From Prochlorococcus sp. AG-686-J21 (lineage in GTDB: Bacteria; Cyanobacteriota; Cyanobacteriia; PCC-6307; Cyanobiaceae), in the NCBI GenBank assembly GCA_003210285.1, contig QCVS01000005.1, positions 1-64,000 on the forward strand: a DNA stretch of 64,000 nucleotides, written 5' to 3'. Positions 8,983 through 19,437 of this stretch are shown one piece after another. Both the position numbers and the translations under genes were made by a program. Position 1 is the first letter of the stretch; the number at the start of each line of letters is the position of its first letter. Under the pieces are notes generated by a model, which saw nothing but the letters and a program-made list of their open reading frames with translations, ran no database searches and had not been told where the DNA came from.

Positions 8983-8990
8983 TATAAATT

Positions 8991-9266
8991 ATGGGACGCT
9001 CATTAAAAAAAGGGCCTTTTATAGCAGATAGTTTGCTTAAAAAGGTAGAAAAACAAAATACTGATAATGATAAATCAGTCATCAAAACATGGTCTAGATC
9101 TTCGACTATCCTTCCTGTTATGATTGGTCATACGATTGCTGTTCACAATGGTAAGGCTCATATACCAGTATTTATAACTGAACAAATGATTGGCCATAAA
9201 TTAGGTGAATTTGCTCCTACTAGAACCTATCGTGGCCACCTAAGAGATAAGAAGGGGGCAAGATAA
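8991..9266 (+). CDS. rpsS: 30S ribosomal protein S19
   Basis: The 91-residue S19 lies in the small-subunit head. [19 protein letters not shown] and the later [13 protein letters not shown] are diagnostic. It follows an unusual hexamer-repeat spacer with no clear ribosome-binding site. The next gene starts right after its TAA stop. Confidence 0.97.
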   Translation: MGRSLKKGPFIADSLLKKVEKQNTDNDKSVIKTWSRSSTILPVMIGHTIAVHNGKAHIPVFITEQMIGHKLGEFAPTRTYRGHLRDKKGAR

Positions 9267-9653
9267 ATGACAAAAACACCTGAAATGACAAAAACAGCTA
9301 TTGCTCACGGTAAGTATATTCGTGGTTCTGCATCAAAAGTAAGAAGAGTTCTCGATCAAATTAGAGGTAAATCTTATAGAGATGCACTTATTATGTTGGA
9401 ATTTATGCCATATAGATCTACCGATCCTATTACTAAGGTTTTAAGATCTGCCGTAGCTAATGCAGAACATAATTTGGGTATGGAACCTTCCTCCCTTGTA
9501 ATATCTTCAGCTTCGGCCGATAATGGCCCGGTGATGAAAAGGTTCAGACCAAGAGCTCAAGGTAGAGCTTTCTCTATTAAAAAACAGACTTGCCATATTA
9601 GTATTTCTGTTGAATCTGCTCCTAATCCAACTAATACGGAGGCACAAAACTAA
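9267..9653 (+). CDS. rplV: 50S ribosomal protein L22
   Basis: The 128-residue L22 has a beta-hairpin lining the exit tunnel; the hairpin region reads [19 protein letters not shown] (residues ~88-106). The first ATG follows the rpsS stop directly; a second in-frame ATG six codons later is an alternative. Its TAA shares a base with the rpsC ATG. Confidence 0.97.
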   Translation: MTKTPEMTKTAIAHGKYIRGSASKVRRVLDQIRGKSYRDALIMLEFMPYRSTDPITKVLRSAVANAEHNLGMEPSSLVISSASADNGPVMKRFRPRAQGRAFSIKKQTCHISISVESAPNPTNTEAQN

Positions 9654-10384
9654 TGGGCAATAAAATTAATCCAACGGGATTTAGGTTAGGTATTACACAA
9701 GAACACCGTTCAAAATGGTTCGCTACTTCTAAAACTTATCCAACTCTTCTACAAGAAGATGATAAAATTCGTACTTTTATCCAAAAGAAATACAGTTCAG
9801 CTGGAATTAGTGATGTTCTAATTGCTAGAAAAGCTGATCAGTTAGAACTCGAATTAAAAACAGCTAGACCTGGAGTGATTGTAGGAAGGCAAGGAAGTGG
9901 TATTGAGGAATTGAGGTCAGGTATACAAAAAACTATAGGAGATAGAACAAGGCAAGTTCGAATTAATGTAGTTGAAGTGGAGAGAGTTGATGCGGATGCA
10001 TATTTACTTGCTGAATACATAGCTCAACAATTAGAAAAAAGAGTTGCCTTTAGAAGAACTATAAGGATGGCTTTGCAAAGAGCACAAAGGGCTGGGGTTT
10101 TAGGCTTGAAAGTACAGGTAGGTGGAAGACTTAATGGCGCAGAAATAGCTAGAACAGAATGGACTAGAGAAGGAAGGGTTCCTCTTCATACTTTGAGAGC
10201 TGAAGTTGATTATGCACTACGTGAAGCAAATACAACTTATGGTGTTTTAGGAATTAAAGTTTGGGTCTTTAAAGGGGAGGTTCTTCCGAAAGAAGAACAA
10301 ACTATTCCTGTTGGGGCTATTCCAAGAAGGAAAGGTAGTCGAAAACCTCAGCAATTTGAGGATCGTTCAAATGAGAATTCATAG
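9653..10384 (+). CDS. rpsC: 30S ribosomal protein S3
   Basis: The 243-residue S3 lines the mRNA entry channel. [14 protein letters not shown] starts the protein; a KH domain with the GxxG loop ([15 protein letters not shown]) is near residues 75-90; the C-terminal domain contains [21 protein letters not shown], shown only in part here. A tail of about 25 residues is rich in Lys, Arg and Gln. It overlaps rplV by one base. Confidence 0.98.
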   Translation: MGNKINPTGFRLGITQEHRSKWFATSKTYPTLLQEDDKIRTFIQKKYSSAGISDVLIARKADQLELELKTARPGVIVGRQGSGIEELRSGIQKTIGDRTRQVRINVVEVERVDADAYLLAEYIAQQLEKRVAFRRTIRMALQRAQRAGVLGLKVQVGGRLNGAEIARTEWTREGRVPLHTLRAEVDYALREANTTYGVLGIKVWVFKGEVLPKEEQTIPVGAIPRRKGSRKPQQFEDRSNENS

Positions 10385-10395
10385 GAGGTATAACA

Positions 10396-10878
10396 ATGCT
10401 TAGTCCAAAACGTACTAAATTCCGAAAACAGCATAGAGGTAGGATGAAAGGAGTTGCCTCTAAGGGTAATACCATTGCATTTGGTCAGTTTGCACTACAA
10501 GCTCAAGACTGTGGCTGGGTGACTGCTCGTCAGATTGAAGCAAGTAGAAGAGCAATGACAAGATATGTGAAACGTGGTGGAAAAATATGGATTCGTATTT
10601 TTCCAGATAAACCAGTCACTATGAGACCAGCTGAAACTAGGATGGGATCAGGAAAAGGTAATCCAGAGTTTTGGGTAGCTGTTGTAAAACCTGGAAGAAT
10701 ATTATTTGAAATGGGTGGTGAAGAGATTACAGAAGAAATTGCCAAAGAGGCTATGCGTTTAGCTCAATACAAATTACCAGTAAAAACAAAATTCATCTCT
10801 AGTGGTAAAGATCTAAGTAGTGATTCATCAGTAGAAGCAAAGAAAGAGAAAGAATCATCAGAGGAGGTTAAAAAATGA
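10396..10878 (+). CDS. rplP: 50S ribosomal protein L16, extended C-terminus
   Basis: L16 helps place A-site t[22 protein letters not shown] and [19 protein letters not shown] are diagnostic. At 160 residues it is about 20 longer than the common ~138-residue form; the extra tail after residue ~138 is rich in Ser, Glu and Lys. A GGAGG lies before the ATG. Its TGA overlaps the rpmC start (ATGA). Confidence 0.97.
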   Translation: MLSPKRTKFRKQHRGRMKGVASKGNTIAFGQFALQAQDCGWVTARQIEASRRAMTRYVKRGGKIWIRIFPDKPVTMRPAETRMGSGKGNPEFWVAVVKPGRILFEMGGEEITEEIAKEAMRLAQYKLPVKTKFISSGKDLSSDSSVEAKKEKESSEEVKK

Positions 10879-11093
10879 AAAACTCAGAATCTATAAAAGA
10901 ATTTAAAAAGTTAAATTCTTCTCAAATTACTGAAAAAATTGACCAATTACGTAAGGATCTATTCGACTTAAGATTCAAACAGGCAACAAGACAGCTTAAT
11001 GAAACTCATCAATTTAAAATCATTAAAAAACAAGTTGCTCAACTACTTACTCTTAGTAAAAGTCAATCCACTTATCAAAAAACCGCTGATTAA
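10875..11093 (+). CDS. rpmC: 50S ribosomal protein L29
   Basis: The 72-residue helical protein has the L29 core ([21 protein letters not shown], partial, then [12 protein letters not shown]). It overlaps rplP by 4 bp and lies 5 bp before rpsQ, the universal L16-L29-S17 order. L29 sits near the tunnel exit. Confidence 0.95.
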   Translation: MKNSESIKEFKKLNSSQITEKIDQLRKDLFDLRFKQATRQLNETHQFKIIKKQVAQLLTLSKSQSTYQKTAD

Positions 11094-11098
11094 TTATT

Positions 11099-11365
11099 AT
11101 GGCACTTAAAGAAAGAATTGGTACTGTTGTAAGCGACAAAATGGACAAAACAGTTGTTGTTGCCGTTATCAATAGATATCCTCATCCAACTTATAAAAAG
11201 ATTGTAAGTAAAACTACTCGCTACAAGGCACATGATCCAGAAAACACATGTGTTTTAGGAGACAGAGTTAAAATAAAAGAAACAAGACCTCTAAGTGCTC
11301 ATAAAAGATGGGCAATTGAGGAAATTCTAAATAAAACAATAAGGATTAAGGAGGATAAAAAATGA
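11099..11365 (+). CDS. rpsQ: 30S ribosomal protein S17
   Basis: The 88-residue OB-fold protein binds the 5' domain of 16S r[19 protein letters not shown] and the later [21 protein letters not shown] are typical. It overlaps the rplN start by 4 bp, and an AGGAGG in its last codons serves rplN. Confidence 0.96.
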   Translation: MALKERIGTVVSDKMDKTVVVAVINRYPHPTYKKIVSKTTRYKAHDPENTCVLGDRVKIKETRPLSAHKRWAIEEILNKTIRIKEDKK

Positions 11366-11727
11366 TTCAACAGGAAACTTACTTAACTGTTGCTGATAAC
11401 AGTGGCGCTAAAAGACTTCAATGTATAAGAGTGCTAGGTTCAAATAGAAGATATGCACATGTAGGAGATGTTGTAGTTGCATCAGTAAAAGATGCATTGC
11501 CAAATATGGGTGTTAAAAAATCAGATGTAGTCAAAGCAGTTATAGTTAGGACAAGACATACTTTAAGAAGAAATACAGGTAACTCTATTCGTTTTGATGA
11601 TAATGCAGCTGTCTTGATTAATGAAGATAAAAATCCTAAAGGTACTAGAGTATTTGGTCCAGTCGCAAGGGAATTACGCGATAAGAATTTTACAAAGATT
11701 GTTTCTTTAGCTCCGGAGGTTATTTAA
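11362..11727 (+). CDS. rplN: 50S ribosomal protein L14
   Basis: The 121-residue L14 lies at the subunit interface. [19 protein letters not shown] and [14 protein letters not shown]-type sequence near the end are diagnostic. It is preceded by a strong AGGAGG and is immediately followed by rplX. Confidence 0.97.
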   Translation: MIQQETYLTVADNSGAKRLQCIRVLGSNRRYAHVGDVVVASVKDALPNMGVKKSDVVKAVIVRTRHTLRRNTGNSIRFDDNAAVLINEDKNPKGTRVFGPVARELRDKNFTKIVSLAPEVI

Positions 11728-12084
11728 ATGATGGACTCACTTAAACAAAAGAAAAACTTCAAACGAACAAAAATGAGAATAAAAACAGGAGACTTAGTAA
11801 AAGTTATTAATGGCAAAGAAAAGGGAAAGACTGGCGAAGTCTTAAAAACTATCCCTTTAGAGAATAGAGTTGTGGTTAAGGGAATAAATCTTAGAACAAA
11901 ACATGTTAAACCGACTCAAGAAGGAGAGAGTGGGAGGATATTGACAGAAGAAGCATCATTACATGCTTCTAACGTAATGTTTTTTTCCAAGGATAAAAAT
12001 CTAATAAGTAAAATCGAATATTTTATTGATAAAGAAGGTGTCAAAAAAAGGAGATTAAAAAAAACTGGTGAACTAATTGATTAA
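11728..12084 (+). CDS. rplX: 50S ribosomal protein L24
   Basis: The 118-residue protein has a KOW motif ([18 protein letters not shown], residues ~22-39) that initiates large-subunit assembly. Two ATG codons are adjacent (11728, 11731), and the protein could also begin at the internal MRIKTGD Met. The start directly abuts the rplN stop, with CCGGAGG upstream. A 75-bp gap precedes rplE, longer than most spacers in this operon. Confidence 0.95.
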   Translation: MMDSLKQKKNFKRTKMRIKTGDLVKVINGKEKGKTGEVLKTIPLENRVVVKGINLRTKHVKPTQEGESGRILTEEASLHASNVMFFSKDKNLISKIEYFIDKEGVKKRRLKKTGELID

Positions 12085-12159
12085 ATTTTTCATCAAAAAC
12101 GAGATTTCAATTTTCTTATTACTCAATTCTGACAAAGACCAGAATTAACTCCAAAAATC

Positions 12160-12696
12160 ATGACTCTTAAAACTCGCTACAAAGAAGCAATAAGACCAAA
12201 GCTTTTAAAAGATCTTGGCCTTAAAAATATTCATCAAGTACCCAAGGTTATTAAAGTTAACGTAAATAGAGGTCTTGGAGAAGCTGCTTCAAATTCAAAA
12301 GCTTTAGAAGCTTCTTTAAATGAAATGGCAACTATTACCGGACAGAAAGCTTTAGTTACAAGATCTAAAAAAGCAATTGCAGGCTTTAAAATTAGAGAAG
12401 GTATGGCTATCGGTTGTACTGTTACTTTACGGGGTGACAGAATGTATTCTTTCCTAGAAAGATTTATAAATTTAGCATTACCAAGAATTAGAGACTTCAG
12501 AGGTGTGAATCCTAAAAGCTTTGATGGAAGAGGTAATTATACTTTAGGAGTTAAAGAACAATTGATATTCCCTGAAATCTCATTTGATAAAATTGATTCC
12601 ATTAGAGGAATGGATATAACAATTGTAACCAGTGCCTCAACCGATCAAGAAGGTAAAGCTCTCCTAAAAGAGCTAGGAATGCCTTTTAGTAATTAA
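12160..12696 (+). CDS. rplE: 50S ribosomal protein L5
   Basis: The 178-residue L5 binds 5S rRNA and contacts P-site t[12 protein letters not shown], the central [20 protein letters not shown] (residues ~61-80) and the later [17 protein letters not shown] are diagnostic. In many bacteria rpsN (S14) follows; here rpsH follows after 10 bp, so S14 must be encoded elsewhere. Confidence 0.97.
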   Translation: MTLKTRYKEAIRPKLLKDLGLKNIHQVPKVIKVNVNRGLGEAASNSKALEASLNEMATITGQKALVTRSKKAIAGFKIREGMAIGCTVTLRGDRMYSFLERFINLALPRIRDFRGVNPKSFDGRGNYTLGVKEQLIFPEISFDKIDSIRGMDITIVTSASTDQEGKALLKELGMPFSN

Positions 12697-12706
12697 CTTT
12701 ATAAAC

Positions 12707-13108
12707 ATGTCAAATCACGATCCTATTTCAGATATGCTTACTCGGATAAGAAATGCGAGTCAAAAAAAGCATACATCAACTTCAATTCCAGCTTCTAGAA
12801 TGATCCTAAATATTGCTAAAGTACTCCAAAAAGAAGGCTTTATAGCGGATATTAATGAGGAAGGGGAAGGCTATGAGTCAAAAATAGTTTTAGGACTTAA
12901 ATATAGTGGAAAAAATAGATTTCCTACCATCAGATCTATGCAAAGAGTAAGTAAGCCTGGATTAAGAGTTTATAAAAATACAAAGGGGTTACCAAAAGTT
13001 CTTGGGGGTCTTGGAGTTGCTATAGTATCAACCTCAAAGGGTGTAATGAGTGACCGTGATGCAAGGAAACAAGGCATCGGTGGCGAAGTTCTTTGTTATG
13101 TTTATTAA
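12707..13108 (+). CDS. rpsH: 30S ribosomal protein S8
   Basis: The 133-residue S8 binds the central domain of 16S r[17 protein letters not shown] at the start and [20 protein letters not shown] near the end are diagnostic. S8 is the autoregulator of the spc operon in E. coli; no clear S8-site mimic was found here by eye. Confidence 0.97.
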   Translation: MSNHDPISDMLTRIRNASQKKHTSTSIPASRMILNIAKVLQKEGFIADINEEGEGYESKIVLGLKYSGKNRFPTIRSMQRVSKPGLRVYKNTKGLPKVLGGLGVAIVSTSKGVMSDRDARKQGIGGEVLCYVY

Positions 13109-13120
13109 GGAGAATTAATT

Positions 13121-13660
13121 ATGTCAAGAATTGGAAAATGTCCAGTACAAATACCAGATAAAGTATCTGTTGATATCAATGGATTAATCATTACTGTAAA
13201 GGGTCCAAAAGGTGAACTAAAAAGACTGATGCCTGAAGGTGTAAATTTTGATCAGAAAGAAAATCAGATTGTTGTTACTCCAGCGACTACGAAAAGATAT
13301 TCAAGGGAAAGGCATGGTCTTTGTAGAACATTGATTTCAAATATGGTGCAAGGAGTTACGGAGGGCTATTCAAAGAAATTAGAAATAGTAGGTGTTGGAT
13401 CTAGAGCTCAAGTGAAAGGAAAAAACTTAGTAGTAAGTGCTGGATTTAGTCATCCAGTAGAAATGAGCCCCCCCGATGGTATAACATACAAGGTTGAAAG
13501 TAATACAAATGTAACTGTATCTGGAATTGATAAAGAAATTGTTGGAAACGAAGCAGCAAAAATCAGATCAATCAGACCTCCAGAACCCTACAAAGGTAAA
13601 GGTATTAAATACCAAGATGAGAGAATCATCAGAAAAGCTGGTAAATCCGGCAAAAAATAA
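13121..13660 (+). CDS. rplF: 50S ribosomal protein L6
   Basis: The 179-residue L6 has two similar alpha/beta domains next to the sarcin-ricin loop. [15 protein letters not shown] opens the protein and [17 protein letters not shown] (residues ~150-166) is the signature. A run of seven C bases occurs inside the gene around 13469. TAAGGAG precedes the start. Confidence 0.97.
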   Translation: MSRIGKCPVQIPDKVSVDINGLIITVKGPKGELKRLMPEGVNFDQKENQIVVTPATTKRYSRERHGLCRTLISNMVQGVTEGYSKKLEIVGVGSRAQVKGKNLVVSAGFSHPVEMSPPDGITYKVESNTNVTVSGIDKEIVGNEAAKIRSIRPPEPYKGKGIKYQDERIIRKAGKSGKK

Positions 13661-13674
13661 TTGCTTTAAAAATC

Positions 13675-14043
13675 ATGGCTAAAATTTCAAGGAAACTTCA
13701 AACTCAAAAAAGGCATAAAAGATTAAGGCGTTTCTTAATAGGTAGTAGCGCACGTCCAAGATTAGCTGTTTTCCGCTCAAATAATCATATTTATGCTCAA
13801 GTAATAGACGATAATGCACAACAAACTATATGTTCTGCATCTACTGTAGATAAAGAACTTAAGGAAGATGTAGAAAAACTCTCTTCTAACTGCAGTTCTT
13901 CTTCAGTTGTTGGTAAGTTATTAGCCAAACGAGCAATTAAGAAAGGTGTTAAACAAGTAATTTTTGATCGTGGGGGAAATCTATACCATGGGAGAGTTAA
14001 AGCTCTGGCGGATGCGGCCCGTGATGCAGGTTTGAATTTCTAA
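13675..14043 (+). CDS. rplR: 50S ribosomal protein L18
   Basis: The 122-residue L18 binds 5S rRNA together with L5. [20 protein letters not shown] and the C-terminal [20 protein letters not shown] identify it (residues ~28-47 and ~97-116). Spacing to rplF is 14 bp. Confidence 0.97.
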   Translation: MAKISRKLQTQKRHKRLRRFLIGSSARPRLAVFRSNNHIYAQVIDDNAQQTICSASTVDKELKEDVEKLSSNCSSSSVVGKLLAKRAIKKGVKQVIFDRGGNLYHGRVKALADAARDAGLNF

Positions 14044-14058
14044 ATATTTATTTTTATC

Positions 14059-14679
14059 ATGACAGACACTCCAACAAAACAAGAAAATCAGTCAAAGACT
14101 GAAAACTTAGCCTCATCTAATCCTAATGAGCAGAGAAGAGGTAATCGTAATAATGACCGAAAAAGAAATCGAAGAGGTGATTCTAAAAATGAAAGAGATT
14201 CTGAGTGGCAAGAAAGAGTTGTTCAAATCAGAAGGGTATCTAAAACAGTAAAAGGTGGTAAAAAAATGAGTTTTAGGGCAATAGTTGTTGTTGGTAATGA
14301 GAAAGGGCAAGTAGGAGTAGGAGTCGGTAAGGCAGGTGATGTTATAGGAGCGGTAAGAAAAGGAGTTTCAGACGGGAAAAAACATCTTGTTAGAGTCCCT
14401 TTAACTCCAAACAACTCAATACCTACTTTATCTAAAGGCAGTGATGGAGCTGCAAATGTACTGATTAGACCTGCTGCACCTGGTACTGGGGTAATTGCAG
14501 GGGGCTCAATAAGGACCGTATTAGAATTAGCAGGTATAAAAAATGTCTTAGCTAAAAGATTGGGTAGTAAAACTCCTTTAAATAATGCTAGAGCTGCAAT
14601 GGTTGCTCTTTCCCAATTAAGAACCCACAAATCTGCCTCTAGGGAGAGAGGAATTTCTCTTGAACAGCTTTACTCTTGA
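14059..14679 (+). CDS. rpsE: 30S ribosomal protein S5 with long N-terminal extension
   Basis: S5 contributes to decoding fidelity and mRNA unwinding. The core ([18 protein letters not shown], then [18 protein letters not shown] and [17 protein letters not shown]) starts only at about residue 51. The first 50 residues are an Asn/Arg/Glu-rich, low-complexity extension, as in other picocyanobacterial S5. rpmD (L30), next in many bacteria, is absent; rplO follows directly. Confidence 0.97.
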   Translation: MTDTPTKQENQSKTENLASSNPNEQRRGNRNNDRKRNRRGDSKNERDSEWQERVVQIRRVSKTVKGGKKMSFRAIVVVGNEKGQVGVGVGKAGDVIGAVRKGVSDGKKHLVRVPLTPNNSIPTLSKGSDGAANVLIRPAAPGTGVIAGGSIRTVLELAGIKNVLAKRLGSKTPLNNARAAMVALSQLRTHKSASRERGISLEQLYS

Positions 14680-14684
14680 ACATT

Positions 14685-15143
14685 ATGACTTCAACATTAA
14701 ATACACTAAAATCAAATACTGGTTCCAGAAAGAAAAAATTGAGGAAAGGCAGGGGTATAGCAGCTGGGCAGGGAGCTTCTTGTGGTTTTGGTATGAGGGG
14801 ACAGAAATCTCGATCAGGGAGACCTACACGCCCAGGATTTGAGGGTGGTCAAATGCCTCTCTATAGAAGAGTTCCTAAATTAAAGCACTTTGAAATTATT
14901 AATCAGAAAAATTTCTCGATAGTCAATTTAAGTAAATTAAATGAATTTAAAGATAACGAAATCGTTAATTTAGATTCACTAGTTAAAAAAAAGGTTTTAT
15001 TTAAGCCGAAATTTCCTCTTAAAATCTTAGGAAATGGAGAAGTAAAAGTGAAATTAAAAGTTCAAGCTCATGCATTCACTAAAGTTGCTAAAGAAAAAAT
15101 AGAAGCTGCAGGTGGATCTTGCGAAATAATTAATAATAAATAA
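14685..15143 (+). CDS. rplO: 50S ribosomal protein L15
   Basis: I start this 152-residue protein at the ATG at 14685, giving [18 protein letters not shown], the usual L15 start; an in-frame TTG at 14676 would overlap the rpsE stop and add three residues. [20 protein letters not shown] and [16 protein letters not shown] are diagnostic. L15 joins late in large-subunit assembly. It precedes secY, the normal order. Confidence 0.95.
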   Translation: MTSTLNTLKSNTGSRKKKLRKGRGIAAGQGASCGFGMRGQKSRSGRPTRPGFEGGQMPLYRRVPKLKHFEIINQKNFSIVNLSKLNEFKDNEIVNLDSLVKKKVLFKPKFPLKILGNGEVKVKLKVQAHAFTKVAKEKIEAAGGSCEIINNK

Positions 15144-15174
15144 ATCCCATAAAAAAATTTAATTTCACTTGCCG

Positions 15175-16494
15175 ATGTTAGTTAACAAAAGTAGAAATCC
15201 AAGTGCTTCAGAAATAATTTCTCAATTATTTTTTAATAAGGAGTTAAGGAATCGAGTTTTAACAACCTTAGGACTTCTACTTTTAGTTCGTTTAGGTATT
15301 TACATACCAATGCCTGGGATAGACAGAGTTGCTTTTAAAAGTTTTATAGATCAAGGTGGACAATTAATAGGTTTTCTAGATATTTTTACTGGGGGAGGGA
15401 TTTCAACCTTAGGAATATTTGCACTTGGAATTTTACCCTTTATTAATGCTTCAATTATTATTCAACTTTTGACTGCTTCTTTACCTATTCTTGAAGATTT
15501 GCAAAAAAATGAGGGTGAAGCTGGTAGAAGAAAAATTGCTCAGATAACTAGATATGTCTCCTTGGGGTGGGGTTTTTTGCAAAGTATTATATTCTCTTTA
15601 ATTCTAAGGCAGTATGCTATCGAGGGTATAAGTGAAACCGCTTTTGTTTTGCAAACATCTATTGCTCTTGTTACAGGTTCAATGATAGTAATGTGGTTTA
15701 GTGAAATTATTACTGAGAAAGGTATAGGTCAAGGAGCCTCATTAGTGATTTTCTTAAATATTGTTGCAACTTTGCCAAAAGCTTTAAGTTCAACAATTGA
15801 AAAAGCACAAACTGGTGATCGTGGAGATGTTCTAGGTATAGCTGTTTTACTTGGAGTCTTTTTACTAACAATTGTGGGAATAATTTTTGTTCAAGAAGGA
15901 GCAAGACGTATCCCAATTGTTAGTGCAAAAAGACAGATAGGAAATTCTTCATTACTTCCAACAAGACAAAGTTATCTACCATTAAAGTTGAATGCTGGAG
16001 GAGTTATGCCAATAATCTTTGCCTCTGCTTTGATATTTTTACCAATAACGGTTGCAAATGTTACTGGTAATCCAATTCTGATCAAATTAGCTGGGAGTTT
16101 GAATCCCGGTTCTTCCAATCCATGGCCATATGCTTTAACATTTTTTGCTTTAATTTTGGGTTTTTCATACTTTTATGCTTCTCTCACAATCAATCCAGTA
16201 GATGTTGCATCTAATTTAAAAAAAGGTGGAGTTGCTATTCCTGGAGTAAGACCTGGGACTAATACAGCAAATTACTTATCAGGTATTCAAAATAGGTTGA
16301 CACTGTTAGGAGGATTATTTTTAGGTTCAGTAGCTATAATTCCCGCGGCTGTAGAAAGAGCAACTAATGTTCAAACTTTTCAAGGTTTAGGAGCAACTTC
16401 TCTATTGATTCTTGTAGGAGTTGCGATTGATACTGCTAAACAAATTCAAACTTATGTTATTTCTCAGAGGTATGAGGGATTAGTTAATAATTAA
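15175..16494 (+). CDS. secY: Preprotein translocase subunit SecY
   Basis: SecY forms the protein-conducting channel in the plasma and thylakoid membranes. Ten hydrophobic segments are visible. Signatures include [11 protein letters not shown] after TM1, the [19 protein letters not shown] region of TM2 and the cytosolic loop with REGARRIPI-like sequence ([16 protein letters not shown]). I use the ATG at 15175 (439 residues); a TTG two codons upstream is possible. The TAA shares a base with the adk ATG (TAATG). Confidence 0.97.
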   Translation: MLVNKSRNPSASEIISQLFFNKELRNRVLTTLGLLLLVRLGIYIPMPGIDRVAFKSFIDQGGQLIGFLDIFTGGGISTLGIFALGILPFINASIIIQLLTASLPILEDLQKNEGEAGRRKIAQITRYVSLGWGFLQSIIFSLILRQYAIEGISETAFVLQTSIALVTGSMIVMWFSEIITEKGIGQGASLVIFLNIVATLPKALSSTIEKAQTGDRGDVLGIAVLLGVFLLTIVGIIFVQEGARRIPIVSAKRQIGNSSLLPTRQSYLPLKLNAGGVMPIIFASALIFLPITVANVTGNPILIKLAGSLNPGSSNPWPYALTFFALILGFSYFYASLTINPVDVASNLKKGGVAIPGVRPGTNTANYLSGIQNRLTLLGGLFLGSVAIIPAAVERATNVQTFQGLGATSLLILVGVAIDTAKQIQTYVISQRYEGLVNN

Positions 16495-17042
16495 TGAAAA
16501 AACATTTACTTTTTTTAGGACCCCCTGGAGCGGGTAAAGGTACTCAAGCTGCATTGTTAAGTGATGCTAATTCTTATTTACATTTATCTACTGGAGAATT
16601 ATTGAGAACTGAAATTGATTTGGATACTGATTTGGGGAAACAAGTAAAAGATATTATGAATAAGGGGGAACTTGTAAGTGATCAACTTGTTTTAGAAATT
16701 GTAAAAAAGAATTTGGATAAAGATAATAAAGGTTGGATTTTAGATGGCTATCCTAGGAATTTATCTCAAGTTAATTCTCTAAATGATGTTTTGATGAATA
16801 TAAATCAACCTTTAGAGATAGTATTTTATTTAGATATCCCAGACGAAGTTTTAATAAAGCGTTTAATCATGAGGGGTAGAAAAGATGATAATGAAGAAAC
16901 TATTAAAACAAGATTAAAAATATATAAGGAAACAACAGAACCATTGATCGAATACTATAAAAATCTTTCTTTACTAAAATATATTAATGCTGATAGGGAT
17001 CTAAAAACAATTTGTGCTGATATTAAACAAAAAATGGCTTGA
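16494..17042 (+). CDS. adk: Adenylate kinase
   Basis: Adenylate kinase equilibrates ATP, ADP and AMP. The P-loop [10 protein letters not shown] is at residues 9-18, the AMP-binding STGELLR near 31-37, DGYPRN near 80-85, and the lid is the short form ([15 protein letters not shown]), lacking the zinc-type LID insertion. 182 residues is normal for this short-lid class. It is coupled to secY by a one-base overlap. In many cyanobacteria infA follows adk; here rpmJ follows after 44 bp. Confidence 0.96.
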   Translation: MKKHLLFLGPPGAGKGTQAALLSDANSYLHLSTGELLRTEIDLDTDLGKQVKDIMNKGELVSDQLVLEIVKKNLDKDNKGWILDGYPRNLSQVNSLNDVLMNINQPLEIVFYLDIPDEVLIKRLIMRGRKDDNEETIKTRLKIYKETTEPLIEYYKNLSLLKYINADRDLKTICADIKQKMA

Positions 17043-17086
17043 TGATGATGTAGAATAAAGAATTAATATTTTAATGAGTAAACCTT

Positions 17087-17203
17087 ATGAAGGTTAGAGC
17101 CTCAGTAAAAAAAATGTGTGACAAATGTCGTGTTATTCGTAGACACGGTAGGGTCATGGTTATTTGTACCGCGAGCCCTAGACACAAACAACGTCAAGGT
17201 TAA
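17087..17203 (+). CDS. rpmJ: 50S ribosomal protein L36
   Basis: This 38-codon gene is easily missed. It encodes [20 protein letters not shown] then [18 protein letters not shown]. The zinc-ribbon ligands C11, C14, C27 and H33 are all present, so this is the zinc-binding form of L36. It sits between adk and rpsM, the expected place. Confidence 0.95.
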   Translation: MKVRASVKKMCDKCRVIRRHGRVMVICTASPRHKQRQG

Positions 17204-17248
17204 TCTTTGATGACATTTATTTAAAAACCTTTTACTAATTCGAAACAA

Positions 17249-17614
17249 GTGGCCAGGATTGCAGGAATTGACATACCTCGTGAAAAACGAGTTGAAATTG
17301 CACTTACATACATTTATGGAGTTGGTCTAACTAGATCAAAATTAATCCTTTCAAATACAGGAGTTAATCCTGATGTTCGTGTAAAAGATTTATCAGACAG
17401 TGATGTACAAAAATTAAGAGGTGCTACTGAAGATTTTACTGTAGAGGGAGATTTACGTAGGAAAGAGGGAATGGCTTTGAAACGCTTGCAAGATATTGGT
17501 TGTGTTAGAGGGAGGAGGCATAGGATGAGTCTTCCTGTAAGAGGTCAGAGAACAAGAACTAATGCTAGGACTAGAAGAGGCTCAAGAAAAACAGTTGCTG
17601 GAAGAAAAAAATAA
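17249..17614 (+). CDS. rpsM: 30S ribosomal protein S13 (GTG start)
   Basis: The 121-residue S13 forms bridges to the large subunit and contacts P-site tRNA. It starts at GTG, giving [20 protein letters not shown]; the end carries [20 protein letters not shown], the basic tail. No ATG is suitably placed, so GTG is well supported. Confidence 0.96.
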   Translation: MARIAGIDIPREKRVEIALTYIYGVGLTRSKLILSNTGVNPDVRVKDLSDSDVQKLRGATEDFTVEGDLRRKEGMALKRLQDIGCVRGRRHRMSLPVRGQRTRTNARTRRGSRKTVAGRKK

Positions 17615-17656
17615 ATTCTTTTTAAACAGAAACTAAACTTATCTATCTAAATTGTT

Positions 17657-18049
17657 ATGGCAGCTCCAGTAAAAAAAACAGGCTCAAAGAAATCAAAGAA
17701 AAATGTACCAAATGGTGTAGTACATATTCAAAGTACTTTTAATAACACCATTGTATCTATTTCTGATACTTCAGGTCATGTAATTTCTTGGTCTTCCGCC
17801 GGAGCTAGTGGATTTAAAGGCGCTCGAAAAGGAACCCCTTTTGCCGCTCAAACTGCTGCTGAAGCAGCAGCTAAAAGAGCACTTGATCAAGGGATGAGAC
17901 AAATAGAAGTATTAGTTAGAGGTCCTGGCTCAGGTAGGGAAACCGCCATAAGAGCTTTACAAGTTGCCGGTTTAGAAATAACTCTAATAAGAGATGTAAC
18001 TCCATTACCTCATAATGGATGCAGAAGACCTAAACGTAGACGCGTTTAG
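17657..18049 (+). CDS. rpsK: 30S ribosomal protein S11
   Basis: The 130-residue S11 lies in the platform near the mRNA exit. [20 protein letters not shown] and the C-terminal [19 protein letters not shown] are diagnostic. rpsD, which often follows rpsK, is absent; instead a 46-bp spacer with an 11-C tract leads to rpoA. Confidence 0.97.
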   Translation: MAAPVKKTGSKKSKKNVPNGVVHIQSTFNNTIVSISDTSGHVISWSSAGASGFKGARKGTPFAAQTAAEAAAKRALDQGMRQIEVLVRGPGSGRETAIRALQVAGLEITLIRDVTPLPHNGCRRPKRRRV

Positions 18050-18062
18050 AACTTAACCATTT

Positions 18063-18073
18063 CCCCCCCCCCC
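18063..18073. repeat. C11 homopolymer between rpsK and rpoA
   Basis: Eleven consecutive C bases lie 14 bp after the S11 stop and 22 bp before the rpoA GTG, in otherwise AT-rich sequence. A second tract of nine C bases is at 1382-1390. Such tracts slip during replication; an effect on the rpoA leader is possible but not shown. Confidence 0.9.
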
Positions 18074-18095
18074 AAACTTTCAACCCTTTTTTTCC

Positions 18096-19034
18096 GTGTT
18101 GCAATACCAGATTGACAGAATCGATCATAAAATATCAGATGATCGCTCCCAAACAGGAACATTTTTAATTGGCCCCTTAGAAAGAGGACAAGCCACTACT
18201 CTCGGTAACTCTTTAAGAAGAGTTCTTATGGGAGGACTTGAAGGAAGTGCTGTTACTGCCGTAAGAATTGCAGGAATTAATCATGAATATGCCACTATCC
18301 CGGGAGTTAGAGAAGATGTTTTAGATATTCTTTTAAATTGTAAGCAACTTTCTATTAATAGTTCCAACCCAGAGCTTGAGATTGGAAGATTAGTTGTTAA
18401 TGGCCCAATGGAAGTAAAGGCAAATGACATTCAATTTTCTTCTCAAGTTGAAATTGTTGATGGTGAAAAACCTATCGCAACTATTCAAGATGGACATAAT
18501 CTAGAGCTAGAAATTCATGTAGAAAGAGGTGTTGGTTATAGACCTGTAGATCGAAGAAACCAAGAAACTACATCTATTGATTTGCTTCAAATTGATGCTG
18601 TTTTCATGCCTGTAAAAAGAGTTAATTTCACAATAGATGAAACTGCTGTTGCAGAAGGAGCAACTGGTAGAGAAAGATTAACAATGGAAGTTGTAACAGA
18701 TGGTTCAACGAGCCCTGATGATGCAATTGCTGAAGCAGCAAATCAGTTAATTGAACTCTTTCAGCCCCTAGCAACCGTTACTATGGTTGAAGAGATACCT
18801 GAAGAACCAGAACCTTCTCCTGAAGCTCAAATTCCATTAGAAGAACTAAACTTGTCCGTTAGAGCTTATAATTGTTTGAAAAGAGCTCAAGTTAATTCTG
18901 TTTCAGATTTAATGGGATTCAGTTATGAAGATCTTTTAGAAATTAAGAACTTCGGCTCGAAATCTGCAGATGAGGTTATTGAAGCTCTTGAGCGAATAGG
19001 AATTTCAATTCCACAAAGCAGGACATCTGTTTAA
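18096..19034 (+). CDS. rpoA: RNA polymerase alpha subunit
   Basis: The 312-residue alpha subunit initiates core polymerase assembly. The N-terminal dimerisation domain shows [19 protein letters not shown] (residues ~29-47). An acidic Pro/Glu linker near 230-248 leads to the C-terminal domain with [17 protein letters not shown] and [16 protein letters not shown], which binds UP elements and activators. The start is GTG, giving [11 protein letters not shown]; it is preceded by a T-rich stretch and the C11 tract rather than a clear Shine-Dalgarno site. Confidence 0.98.
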   Translation: MLQYQIDRIDHKISDDRSQTGTFLIGPLERGQATTLGNSLRRVLMGGLEGSAVTAVRIAGINHEYATIPGVREDVLDILLNCKQLSINSSNPELEIGRLVVNGPMEVKANDIQFSSQVEIVDGEKPIATIQDGHNLELEIHVERGVGYRPVDRRNQETTSIDLLQIDAVFMPVKRVNFTIDETAVAEGATGRERLTMEVVTDGSTSPDDAIAEAANQLIELFQPLATVTMVEEIPEEPEPSPEAQIPLEELNLSVRAYNCLKRAQVNSVSDLMGFSYEDLLEIKNFGSKSADEVIEALERIGISIPQSRTSV

Positions 19035-19049
19035 CAAACTTTTGAAATT

Positions 19050-19400
19050 ATGAGACATCAACTTAGAATTCCTCTTTTAAGCAAACCAGCTGATCAAAGA
19101 AAAGCTCTTCTTAGATCTTTAACTACACAACTTATTAGAGAAGGTAGAATAACCACTACCAAAGCAAGAGCTAAAGCTTTAAGAAATGAGGCGGAAAGAA
19201 TGATCTCTTTAGCAAAGGAGGGTACTTTATCTGCTAGAAGAAGAGCTATTGGTTATATTTACGATAAAAAGTTAGTTCACTCACTATTTGAAAAAGCCCA
19301 AGAAAGATATGGAGAGAGAAATGGTGGATATACTCGAATTGTGCGAACTGTTGCTAGAAAAGGTGATAATGCCCAAATGGCTATCATTGAACTAGTCTGA
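19050..19400 (+). CDS. rplQ: 50S ribosomal protein L17
   Basis: The 116-residue L17 lies near the tunnel exit. [23 protein letters not shown] (in part, residues ~20-42) and [17 protein letters not shown] are diagnostic. It follows rpoA by 15 bp and closes the classical alpha operon portion. Confidence 0.97.
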   Translation: MRHQLRIPLLSKPADQRKALLRSLTTQLIREGRITTTKARAKALRNEAERMISLAKEGTLSARRRAIGYIYDKKLVHSLFEKAQERYGERNGGYTRIVRTVARKGDNAQMAIIELV

Positions 19401-19437
19401 AGATAGAAAATAAAAGTTGAAAATATAAACATAACTT

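Noticed and set aside
14223-14630. 135-codon minus-strand ORF inside rpsE
   Set aside because: Antisense shadow of S5; hydrophobic look comes from the reverse complement of basic codons.
14660-14842. 60-codon frame overlapping rpsE and rplO
   Set aside because: It is a shadow frame over the L15 start and has no ribosomal or other family features.
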